NCBI GenBank assembly: GCA_026874595.1
Contig: CM049321.1
Coordinates: forward strand, 7,004,979-7,068,978
Length of the DNA: 64,000 bases
Source: Sipunculus nudus
Lineage: Eukaryota; Annelida; Sipuncula; Golfingiida; Sipunculidae
Direction of reading: 5' to 3'
The position numbers were made by a program, and so were the translations under genes. Under the pieces are notes generated by a model. That model was not told the origin of the DNA. It saw only the letters and a list, made by a program, of their open reading frames with translations, and made no database searches. Positions 38,489 to 48,922 of this stretch are shown here, piece by piece (the stretch's first letter is position 1; each line of letters begins with the position of its first letter).

Positions 38489-39335
38489 GTATCCGCCAAA
38501 ACGAAGTTTTGTGGATACTATGTTTTTGACCGGGTTCCTTTGCCGCCGCCTCGTTCATTTTCAGAAAGATTTTTCCGAAACTTACACCAATTATTCGGTC
38601 ACATGTGAACTGGTGCCAAACCAATTTGCGTTGACCTCTGACCTTTCCTCTCTATCAAGCGTCCATTTGTGCATCTGTTTCCACACATAAACCCTCATAT
38701 CTCGGGAACCGTTTGATCAATCAGGAAATAAAATTTATACAAATGTAGCCCTTGGATTGCTTTATAACATACACAAAAAATGGTTGCACCACCTGTAACC
38801 ATGTTTGCACAGTGTCCATCTGTTCATCTGCCTTGGGTTAAAATCACTCATATCTCTGCAGTTAATTGACTAATTCACCTGAAATTCTTCATTCAATAAT
38901 ACATCCTGGATAGCTTTCTTGATTTTATGACAGGTGGTGCCACCTAAATTCATGTTCATGCTGATGACATCCAAGCTCATATCTCGGGAACTGTTTGACC
39001 GATCAGGAAATAAAATTTATACAAATGTAGCCCTTGGATAGCTCTATAACATACACAAAAAATGGTGGCGCCACCTGTAACCATGTTTGCACAGTGTCTA
39101 TCTGTTCATCTGCCTTGGGTTAAAATCACTCATATCTCTGCAGTTAATTGACTAATTCACCTGAAATTCGGCATGCGTATACATCCAGGATAGCTTTCTT
39201 GATTTTATGACAGGTGGCGCCACCTACATTCACGTTCACGCTGATGACATCAAAGCTCATATCTCTGGAACCGTTTGACCGATTTGGCCAAAATTTTGCA
39301 TGTGTATAGATCTCACATAGATCTCACAAAAAAAT
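38489..39335 (+). repeat. Second hairpin-headed repeat family (nested)
   Basis: Starts with a hairpin of GTATCCGCCAAAAC and GTTTTGTGGATAC around a GAA loop (38489-38518), then TTGCCGCCGCCTCG. Diverged ~280-bp tandem units follow with the recurring pieces ATCTCGGGAACCGTTTGA, TACAAATGTAGCCCTTGGAT and TGGTGGCGCCACCTG. A related head lies at 43961. No clear 3' end was seen. Confidence 0.65.
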
Positions 39336-39339
39336 GTTA

Positions 39340-39600
39340 AAGCTAGGGACTTGTTTTCAGTAATATAACTTTAATTAATCAAAATGTAATTGTATACCCA
39401 AAATTAGAAAAAAAAATCTTTTAAAATATAAAATTGGTTCCTTAAATTTAGCCCAAATTTACCATGGCACCGTTTTTTCTCGCAGGTACATTTAATTTTT
39501 TTTTTTTTTCACAGCCTGGATAAGTGGGTTTAATCTGTTGAATTCTGAAATTTGAAAGTAAAAGCTTAAAAATTATTCTAATTATTGAAGTTTTTCAGAT
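39340..39600. repeat. AT-rich module shared with 46.8-47.0 and 47.5-47.7 kb
   Basis: The strings ATAACTTTAATTAATCAAAA, AAATATAAAATTGGT and TTACCATGGCACCGTTTTTT recur in the same order at 46820-46960, and more loosely at 47500-47640. Confidence 0.75.
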
Positions 39601-40600
39601 GCTCTAATGTATTTTGTATATCCAAGACCCCACTCTTGTTCACTGCAGTCTTGCCTAGGTAACCTTATTAGTGATGCAGCACTGGCAGAACACCCCTGCT
39701 GTAATAAACATACACTTATTCTCATGGGCTCTACCCTAACACCCCCTCCCCCCCACCACCACCACCACCATCACCAATTATATTGCAATACATGGTTTGT
39801 TCTTGTCAACTGTATTTCTTTAAATGTAAAGCTGTTTTTGATCCAATGTGCACATCTTTTCTTGAAATATTAATTCAAGAAGTAATCCAAGAGATGCCAA
39901 GTTGTTCTGATGTAGCATTTTTAAGAAATTATGTCCTTTTAAATAATTAAACAAAATATAATTTAACCCATCAGTAGGCATAATTTGATAATATATGAAA
40001 CATATCATGGATAAATAAAGGTGTAATTTAATATTGTGAATTCTGGATTGTTATTTTCATATTTTTATTGCATTTCAAATTTTAAAAATATATTTTATAA
40101 AAAAAAAAAGAAATATATCTGTGTGCATTATGTGATGTTACCTGACTAAATCAAGTATAAATGTTGATGCAATTTAGATTTGTGAATCAATTTAAATATT
40201 CAGATATATATGATATACTGTAAAATTTATAAACTTAAAAAAAATGACTTAACAAAAGAAAAAATAGGATCTAATGCAAATATTTGTTCATTATTTTCCT
40301 GTCTCAGTAGAATGGAATATAAAGTTATTTGCTATGTTTTCCATCGCTCTGCCGGTTTTTAAATATTTAAAAATAATTTCATTTAAATTAAATTTTATCC
40401 TTTACGTATATGAAGAGGTACTGCAACTTCCACCATTCCCTGTAAGCTCCATTGAATTTAATTCTGTATTCTGTATTTATATCCAAAGGTGTTGTAACTC
40501 TCCCCCTCCATCAGTCATTGAGCCCTAGTTCCTGAGCACTGAGGATAGTATTTTTATTGCAACTTCAAAAAATCTATGGTGATGCAGTTATAACTGTCAC
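39601..40600. other. AT-rich part of the element, no gene
   Basis: Contains a CCACCACCACCACCA tract near 39750-39775. Open frames here (39607-39873, 40274-40528) are low complexity or lack any recognisable domain. Confidence 0.5.
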
Positions 40601-40955
40601 AATCAGCTGAGCACTGTGACCCATGGGTCCCTTGTAAATAATAAACATTTAATTATCACTACATTAATGGAATTGACCACTTGGACTGGTCGACCCTTAG
40701 TACTGACCTGCCTACAGCTGGACCTTACCAGGACCGGTCTGGTCCACACTTCTTAAATACACCCTGTGTGCACATATGTACTTGTCAAAATTAACAATAT
40801 TAGCCAATCAACTCAAAAATATCATTTACAAATTTGATATTTGATTTTATTTGGCCCATTTGAATTATAATTGATGCAGTCTCCAATTCTCAGTGTTTAA
40901 AGTTTATCAATTTATAATATATTCTTTATGTTTTGTAGTGGGATTTGATTCAAAT

Positions 40956-42233
40956 ATGGATGTGGACTCATCATCATTGGATGACTTGGAGTTGCATATT
41001 AAACAAGAGGATGAAGCTGACCTTGTACAGAATAATCAAAGAAATGAGCCTGAGGAATATTCATGTGAAGTTGAGAGTGTATACAATTACAATAAGGAAC
41101 AATTAGATGTAGAAGCAACAGAATTGTCTGACATAGACTTTGTGAAAGAAGAAAAGGATGAGTGTGATTTCCAACAAATTGCAACAGTTGAAAACAGTTC
41201 AAGAGATGAGGACCCGCCTTCAATCCTAAGTATATCAGCTAATAATGGGGACATAGAGGATATTACAGTTTATGTTGCTACTGAAGTTCCGAAAGATGGA
41301 ACAGACTTGTGTCCAGTTAAGTCTGAAATTACAGATAAGCAGAGATGGGCAGTTGATGATACAAGCAGCATCAGTGATGCAGATGTAATTAACGAATCAG
41401 ACAGAATTGATGATACAGATGGTGGTTATGACACAGATGGAAGTAACGATACAGACGGAATTAATGATACAGATGGTGCAATCAGATATCAGATCCATGG
41501 GGAGGACTCAGTAGAACAATTGCACAGAAAGAGTTTAGAAATTAATACAGAGGGAGAAACTACGGAAGATTTATTTGATCCGACTTCCACTCAACAGCAC
41601 ATTGGGACGAGTTCTGAATTAAAGTGTGAGAAATGTGGCAAATGTTACACCCAAAAGATACGTTTAGAGAAGCATCTGAGTACACACACTGGAGAGAAAC
41701 CGTTCAAATGCGAACTATGTGGCCAACTTTTTTCCCATTCTTCTGATCTACAACGCCATTTTCTTACACATCCTGGAGAGAAACCTTTTAGATGTGAACT
41801 ATGTGGTAAATGTTTCTCTTGTTATTCTAGTCTAACTGCGTACAGTAGAACTCATACAGGAGAGAGACCGTTCCAGTGTGAGTACTGTGACAAAAATTTC
41901 TCACAGAAATGGGCACTGAAATACCACATGGTGACACATAATAAAGAGAAGCCTTTCCAATGCTTGCAGTGTGGGAAGAGTTTCCTTCTTCAGGTAGATC
42001 TTGAATGCCATATAAGAGCACATGCAAGAGAGAAATCAGTAAAATGCATAGAGTGCGGCAGATGTTTTTTGAGCATGAAAGGGTTACGGAGACACAGAAA
42101 CGCACATACTGGAGAGACTCCATTGAAGTGTGAACAATGTGGCAAATGTTTCTCGGGTATATCTACTCTGAAGAAACATAAAAAAACACATGCTTTGCCA
42201 AACAAAAGTGATCATGCTTATCACTTAGTTTAA
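40956..42233 (+). CDS. C2H2 zinc-finger protein, seven fingers
   Basis: A putative nuclear sequence-specific DNA-binding protein of about 425 residues. A TTTTGTAG acceptor ends at 40938 and the first ATG after it is 40956 (MDVDSSSLDDLELHIKQEDE), matching the start of the paralogue at 29031. The N-terminal ~220 residues are acidic and contain a run of NDTDG-like repeats (about 41400-41485). Seven fingers follow from about 41620: LKCEKCGKCY, FKCELCGQLF, FRCELCGKCF, FQCEYCDKNF, FQCLQCGKSF, VKCIECGRCF and [10 protein letters not shown], mostly with HTGEKP-type linkers. Finger 3 has tyrosine in place of the first zinc-binding histidine (LTAYSRTH). No KRAB, SCAN or BTB domain is seen. It ends with TAA at 42233, and AATAAA lies at 42971. 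The frame is intact, unlike the two related loci upstream. Confidence 0.88.
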   Translation: MDVDSSSLDDLELHIKQEDEADLVQNNQRNEPEEYSCEVESVYNYNKEQLDVEATELSDIDFVKEEKDECDFQQIATVENSSRDEDPPSILSISANNGDIEDITVYVATEVPKDGTDLCPVKSEITDKQRWAVDDTSSISDADVINESDRIDDTDGGYDTDGSNDTDGINDTDGAIRYQIHGEDSVEQLHRKSLEINTEGETTEDLFDPTSTQQHIGTSSELKCEKCGKCYTQKIRLEKHLSTHTGEKPFKCELCGQLFSHSSDLQRHFLTHPGEKPFRCELCGKCFSCYSSLTAYSRTHTGERPFQCEYCDKNFSQKWALKYHMVTHNKEKPFQCLQCGKSFLLQVDLECHIRAHAREKSVKCIECGRCFLSMKGLRRHRNAHTGETPLKCEQCGKCFSGISTLKKHKKTHALPNKSDHAYHLV

Positions 42234-43960
42234 CAGACAACTAAAATCTGCATTTTAAGGAATGCAAGCCTCCACCATGTGGGGGTCCCTATTGTGGAAT
42301 GCTCCCCTTCCATGTGTGCATTCACTTATTCTTCCCATATTTTCAGGTTCATTTGTGACTAAGTTACCATTCACATGTGAAAATTCTGTGATTATTTTGC
42401 TGAATCTGAATCATGTGACGGATCTGCACCAAAATCTGATCAATTCTTCATTGGCCCGTTTATGAAATGTCCTTAAAATTTACACACGAACAAGTACAAA
42501 TGCATACCTTCCAGACAGAGGCAATAAGAGTCACATACTGGTGTTTTTTTTGTTACAGCTGGATGGTTTTATGTTCAAGCAGATATAGATTGACATGGTT
42601 ATTTCTTGAGTAAGGTTGAGAACGCCACCTGGTGACTGTACAAACATCTTTATCTTGGAGAAGACATTACTGTCAGAGACAGGAGACCTGGTTCAGGCAC
42701 CATTCACAACCTAGACTAGTCAAGTTCAGAAATCACCTAGACCAGAGCCCAAATCAGTCATGATTACCAGCCCAGGCCAGTACTGTACAGTTTTAGATCT
42801 GATCTGTAATAAATTCATCAGGAACAAATGGACCTGTCGTATTAGTGTTAGCCTTGTGATTAAACTTTATATTCCACTTCTGCCTTATGTTTTAGCAACG
42901 AATTGCAAGATGATGACAACCTACTACAACTAATTTGGCTGCTGCATGTGAGGGCTAGCATGTAATTTCAAATAAACTCTCCTCCTAATCAAGTATTGTA
43001 AATGATCTGCTTTTCTGCTGCCAGGCAGATTAAATTGGACTTAATATTATTAGGCCCTGTCATATACTGAGTCTGATAGCCATACAGTGAGAGTTTCTAC
43101 AATATAAGCCACTGAATATGCAACAGATCCATGGCATCTTCTGTGACTGCCTGTTCACTCTCTTACAACAAAACACAGGGTTACATGTTTTAACACCAGT
43201 AAGTATGTGTTTTTATGGTTTCGATAGCAACTAAAATGAAACATGAATTATTATTTTTAAACATTTACTGACCTTTATACCAGAGGTATATCAGTGAGTT
43301 TAGTAGGGACAGAGACAAACAGTCGTATTGGCACTTGGATATCTAACTGGGAGCCTTTCTGACTAGAGGCACTGAGAGCCAGAATTTTGTTACATTTTGT
43401 TTTTAGAGTGATGCCCTGGCACGGGGTAATAGGAACACCTGTTGACACTTGTTACAAGGGCATTAGGGAATGTGTAGTCTGAGGCTTTATAGTAGAAACT
43501 GTCACTGTATGGTTAAGGACTCAATATATGGCAGGGCATAACAATATTGAATCTGATTAAATCGTTCTCTTCTGCTGCATATTGTCAGTGGTGTAAATAA
43601 AGGTGATGCAAATACATGACATCTGGCATAGGAAAGGGCAAGTTTGCGTACAATAAGCCTTTCGAAATACTTTTAGGGTTCTCAGTTCTGCAGTGTTTGT
43701 AAAGGTATATGTCATTGGGTCACCACTTGTTTACACAAATGCGCAAACCGATTTATATATTTTAAAAGCTGAAATATAATGATATGTCAGAGCTTTGTAC
43801 GAACTCAGTTTATATTTGAAGTCCGATTTGTTTAACAGATGGTATTAAGTATTAATTTAGGGTCTTCAAGTGTACCTTGCTACACAAATAATTACCTAAA
43901 ATTAGTATTTGTGTCGTAATGGTGGCTTTATTCTATAGTTTTTTGCCAATTTATATATTT
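42234..43960. other. 3' UTR and intergenic, no further gene
   Basis: The zinc-finger 3' UTR probably runs to the AATAAA at 42971. Beyond it there is nothing recognisable. Confidence 0.5.
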
Positions 43961-44319
43961 GTATCACCAGACAAAGTCTGGAGATACTATGGTTTAGGCA
44001 TGGTTGCGCCGTCTCCACTGCCGCCGCAGAGTTTTCATTTGGACACGATCACTCCAAAAATATTTCACAGATCTTTACCAAACTTGACATGTGCATAGAT
44101 ATGGGTGAGAGGACAAAGCCTATTTAAAATAGGGTCATGACCTTTACAAGTTGAGTGACCTTGAACTTGAATAGTTCCATTTTGGGGAAAAATCACACAA
44201 ATTCTTAAATATCTCAAGAAATCTTTCCTGGATTGATCCAAAAATCAACTCGACCGAAAATATTGGATAGTGTTGTCATGTACCGGAAACTGGTGGCACC
44301 ACCTAGTATTCCTTTTTTA
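43961..44319 (+). repeat. Hairpin-headed repeat, second copy of the 38489 family
   Basis: Hairpin GTATCACCAGAC / AAA / GTCTGGAGATAC (43961-43987), then CTGCCGCCGCAGAG as in the 38489 copy, then a unit ending TGGTGGCACCACC. It is interrupted at 44319 by the insertion of the element at 44320. Confidence 0.65.
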
Positions 44320-46499
44320 GCTCAGCTGACTGTAAGTCATCTGAGCTATAGCGATCACTCTTTGTCCGTCGTCCATCCGGCCGTCTGGCCGTCTGTCCGT
44401 TAACAAGGCACAAATCGTAACCGCTGGACCTGGAATCTTCTTACTTTACATCCAGAGAGGTCTATGAAAAATCTCCTTGGAAACCTGGAATTAGGTCTCT
44501 GTTACCCATATCCTTCGAGCTATGGGGCCCCAAAGTACCCCCAAGAATAGTAAAAAAAATTCATACCAAAACTTCAATATCACATTAAATATCTCACTGA
44601 TGGTCATGATTTTTGGCATAAATATTGACCATGAGATGTTCCATCAGTTCCTGCAGACTGGTGGCGCTACCTGTATTTTTTTATTTTTTATGAATTTTTT
44701 TCCCTATTTTTGAGACTTTTAAAAATGTGGACATCTGTTAACAGGGCACAAATCGTAAAGACTGGACCTAGAATCTTCATTCTTGACATTCTGAGAGACC
44801 TATGAAAAATCTCCTTGGACACAAGAAATTAGTTCTCTGTTACCCATATCCTTTGAGCTATAGGGCCCCAAAGTAACCCCAAGAATAGTGAAAAATTTCA
44901 TACAAAAACTTCAATATCTCATTTATTACATCACTGATGGTCATGATTTTTGGCATACATATTGATCATGAGATGTTTCATCAGTTTCTGTAGACTGGTG
45001 GCGCTACCTGTATTTTTTTATTTTTTATGAATTGTTTTCTCTATTTTTTAGACCTTTAAAAATGTGAACATCTGTTAACAGGGCACAAATCGTAAAGACT
45101 GGACCTAGAATCTTCATTCTTGAAATTCTGAGAGACCTATAAAAAGTCTCCATGGAAACCAGAAATTAGGTCTCTGTTACCCATATCCTTTGAGCTATGG
45201 GGACCAAAAGTACCCCCTAGAATAGTGAAAAATGTCATACAAAAACTTCAATATCTCATTAACTTCATCACTGATGGTCATGATTTTTGGCTTACATATT
45301 GATCATGAGATGTTTCATCAGTTTCTACAGACTGGTGGCGTCACCTGTATTTTTCAAATTTTTACAATTTGTTTTTTCTATTTTTGAGACCTTTAAGGAT
45401 GTAGTTATCTGTCAACAGGGTTCAAATTGTAACGACTGGACCTAGAATCTTCATTCTTGACACACACAGAGACCCATGAAAAGTCTCCATGGAAACCTGA
45501 AATTAGGTCTCTGTTACCCATATCCTTTGAGCTATGGCACTCCAAAGTACAGCTCAGAATAATGGAAAATTTGATACAAAAGCTGAAGTATCTGAACAAC
45601 TAATGCAGAGATCACCATAATTGTTTGTATGGATATTGATCATGGAGTGTTTCATCATTTTCTGCAGCCTGGTGGCACCACGTATTTGTTCGGGCTTTTT
45701 TCGAAATTTTTACTCTATTTTTGAGACCTTTAAAGATATGAACATCTGTTAACAGGGCACAAATCATAACAACTGAATCTAGAATCTTTATTCTTTACAC
45801 ACAGGGAGACCCATGAAAAATCTCTAAGGAAACCTGAAATTAGGTCCCTGTTACCCATATCCATTAAGCTGTATGGCTCCAAAATACCCCTCAGAATAAT
45901 GAAAAATTTTATACAAAAACTCCAGTATCTCAATAACTACAACACTGATGCTCATGATTTTTGGCATACCTATTGATCATGATGTGTTCCATCAGTTTCA
46001 GCAGACTGGGTGCGCCACCTCTAAATTTTTTTCAAATTTTTACAAATTATTTTCTCTATTTTTGAGACCTTAAAGATGTGGTTATCTGTCAACAGGGTAC
46101 AAATCGTAACAACTGGACCTAGAATCTTCATTTTGTCATGCAAGGAGACCCATGAAAACTGTCTTTATGGAAACCTGAAATTAGGTCTCTGTTACCCATA
46201 TCCTTCAAGCTATAGGACTCCAAAGTATCCCTCAGAATAATGGAAAATTTGATACAAAAGCTGAACAACTAATCCAGAGACCACCATGCTTCTTTGCATG
46301 GATATTGACCATTAAGTGTTTTTAGCTCAGCTGACTATAAGTCATCTGAGCTATAGTCATGGTCCATTGTCCGTCGTCCGTCTGTCTGTCTGTCCGTCCG
46401 TCCGTCCGTCCGTCTGTCTGTCCGTCTGGATGTCCGTCCGTAAGACTGGCACGTTTCGACACCGTTGGACCTACGAATCTGAATTTCGGCATACAGTTA

Positions 46500-47720
46500 G
46501 ATGTCCCCATAATCTCCAACCATGCCAAAAATTGGGTCAATAGGACTTCGTTCCTTTGAGATATTAAGGAAAAACCTCAATTTTTTATTAGAAATCTATT
46601 TTCACACTTCAGGACTGCCTAATATCAAAACCACTCATCTGGTTTTCTTCATATTTACCATAATTATCCTCTATATAGTTCCTATGTACATGCCAGATAT
46701 TAAGTCAGTATTATATAATTTAAAAAAGTTATTGGCCCAAACATAATGCACTTTGTAAAAAAATCAGGAAGATATTTTGTCACTTAAGACCCAAAGTGTT
46801 AAAGGTAGGGACTTTTTTCCAGTAATAAAACTTTAATTAATCAAAATTTAATTGTTTATCAAAAATTAGATCAAAATCTGTTAAATTTTTTTAAATATTG
46901 GCAAAAATATAAAATTGGTACCTTAAATTTTACCCAACTTTGGCCATGGCACGTTTTTTTCCTGTAAGTACTGTGGATTTAATTTTCACACCATGTATAC
47001 ATAAGGATTTAATCTATTAAAATCTGAAAATTGAAAATAAAAGCTGCAAAATTAGGCTAGTTATTGAATTTTTTTGGAGGCTCTTGTTGTATTCCCTTAC
47101 ATTGTCAAGCAGTCCACTTTGATGACTGTAGGTCATTCAGTGCACATCTCTATGCTCCCCAGGCTGTTGACATAATTTTAGATGCCCCCAAAATCTCCTA
47201 CCATACCGAAAATTGGGTCATTAGGACTTTGTTCCTTCGAGATATTAAGGAAAAAAACTCCGTTTTCCATAAAAAAAGCCATTGTTACACTTCAAGGCTG
47301 CCTAATATCAAAACCACTCATCTGTTTTTGATCGTATTTGGTATTCACATTCTTTTATACATTTTCTATGAACATACCAAAAATTAGGTCAGTATTGAGT
47401 ATTAATTTGAAGTTATGGACCAAAACATAATGCAATTTTTTAAAAAATCAGGAAATATATTTACTCACATGAGAATTGCTGAACCTAGAGACCTTTTTTC
47501 AGGAATATAACTTTATTTAATCAAAATTCAATTGTTAACCCAAAATTAGATCTGAATTTTGCAAATTTTTCAAGTTATTAGCATAAATAAAAAACAATAC
47601 CTTAAATTTTGTCCAACTTTGGCACTGTTGATTTAATTTTCCCAGCATATATGCATAAGGATTTAATCTTTTAAAATCTGAACTTTCAAAAGAAATTGAT
47701 TGGAATGAATAGCTTTTATT
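46500..47720. repeat. Two diverged ~640-bp tandem units
   Basis: The ordered strings AAAATTGGGTCA(A/T)TAGGACT, CTGCCTAATATCAAAACCAC and AAAATCAGGAA occur in both halves, about 700 bp apart. It is internal to the nested element. Confidence 0.8.
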
Positions 47721-47982
47721 CATGTTTTCACACACCATGTCAAGTGTTGTTTACATCTAGCCCACCTAGTAGTACAGCCTTCACTTGCATTATGTAACCC
47801 ACCCCAGGCAGCTTACCTTGGCCCAGCTTGGCCACTCCTAGCATGCTTCCCCTCGCCCTGCACTCATCCCCCCCCCCCCAGCTGGTGCATAAACTAGATG
47901 AATGTTATAATTTTTCTGTATTTTATTGCTTGCCGGAATCAAAGATTTCGGCAAGCATATTGGTCAGTTGCGTATGTCTGTT

Positions 47983-48013
<31 letters not shown>

Positions 48014-48578
48014 TTGTTTGTCTGCACTCTCCTGGCCACAATTTTGCCACAATCACCTTGAAACTTACAGGGATGATGAAAAATATAATTTCTAGGTGCC
48101 CTATTGTTTTTGGTTAAAATAGGTCAAAGGTCAAGGTCAAGGTCGTCAAAACTTCTCAAAACGGTTTTTTCTTCATATCTTTGTCACTATTAGTCGTATC
48201 TACTTCAACAATAGCTTATTTTAATCGTCATTCCAAGGCCTGTCATCTGGTGTGTAGCTGACTCAAATTTGCCGTAACCATGGTTACAAATTTTGTGGGA
48301 AAGTCATGATATTCGAAAATAAGGGGTCTTTTTTTTCTAACTTTGTCAGTTTTAAAGCTAGAGTGATCTAGTTTTTTGCCTCAGGTAGCATTCAACTAGC
48401 ACTACAAGATTTTATTACAAGTCTTGCAGTATCTCGTAAAATATCTCGTGAATAGAGATATTTCGAGATTTCATTCATCTTGCGCCAAAGGCCACATTAT
48501 TGCAGGAATCTTTTTGAAACTGACATATTATAAGTCCTACACTAGTATCTCGAAATTGTTTTTTCATTTTTTGAATAG

Positions 48579-48595
48579 GGCCGCTAGGGGGCGCT
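48579..48595 (+). promoter_or_regulatory. CTCF-like motif in repeat unit 1
   Basis: GGCCGCTAGGGGGCGCT is close to the vertebrate CTCF core as I know it (CCACNAGGGGGCGC). Binding is not shown. It is one of four copies at ~330-bp spacing. Confidence 0.45.
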
Positions 48596-48905
48596 GGATG
48601 CGAACCTCCCGAACATATCATATTTTGGCAATATCTCCAAAATTATAAGCCTCAATTACATAAACTATAGCTTATTTTCTTCCTCTGGGTCTTCTCCATA
48701 ACCTAGTGTAGTCAACTGGTCACACTTTTGTGACACTTTGTCAGTGTGTCTGTCTGTTTGTCAGTTTTACTCAAATTTGCCTGCTTGCTCTTGCGTCTCA
48801 CATATAGCATTCTACAGGCCACCGTTTTGAAAGAATCCTTTTGAAACTATAACATCTTAAGTCTTGCACTAATATCTCAAAACCAATTTTTCATTTTCCG
48901 GATAT

Positions 48906-48922
48906 GGCCGCTAGGGGGCGCT
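48906..48922 (+). promoter_or_regulatory. CTCF-like motif in repeat unit 2
   Basis: GGCCGCTAGGGGGCGCT, identical to the copy 327 bp upstream. Diverged copies follow at 49236 (TGCCACTAGTGGGCGCT) and 49568 (TTAGCTAGAGGGCGCT). Confidence 0.45.

Larger units (their letters stand above)
37124..40634 (+). mobile_element. Tandem-repeat element with 5' hairpin and 3' palindrome (array 2)
   Basis: Head at 37124: GCTCAGCTGACT with a 3-nt loop (GAA) and its imperfect partner. Then CCGTCCGTCTGTCTGTCCG, then ~337-bp units with the GGTGGCGCCACC-type motif at 37455, 37792, 38128 and 38468. The last two units match in order the last two of arrays 1 and 3. Tail at 40603-40634: TCAGCTGAGC, GACCCATGGGTC, CCTTG. 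A different hairpin-headed repeat (38489 on) sits inside. The uninterrupted stretch at about 38440-38480 is the empty-site counterpart of the insertion at 46325. Confidence 0.78.

Noticed and set aside
39607-39873. Histidine/proline-rich open frame
   Set aside because: Arises from a CCACCA tract, with no start context or domain.
937-46100. Many small open frames in the arrays giving recurrent peptides such as MGNRDLISGFHGDFSW, on both strands
   Set aside because: They follow the 338-bp DNA repeats, are interrupted, and have no domain. The similarity is due to repeat DNA.
46316-48120. Cysteine/serine/valine-rich frames (SVCLSVCPSV type) near 46370-46440 and 47960-48030
   Set aside because: Translation of TCTG/TCCGTC microsatellites.
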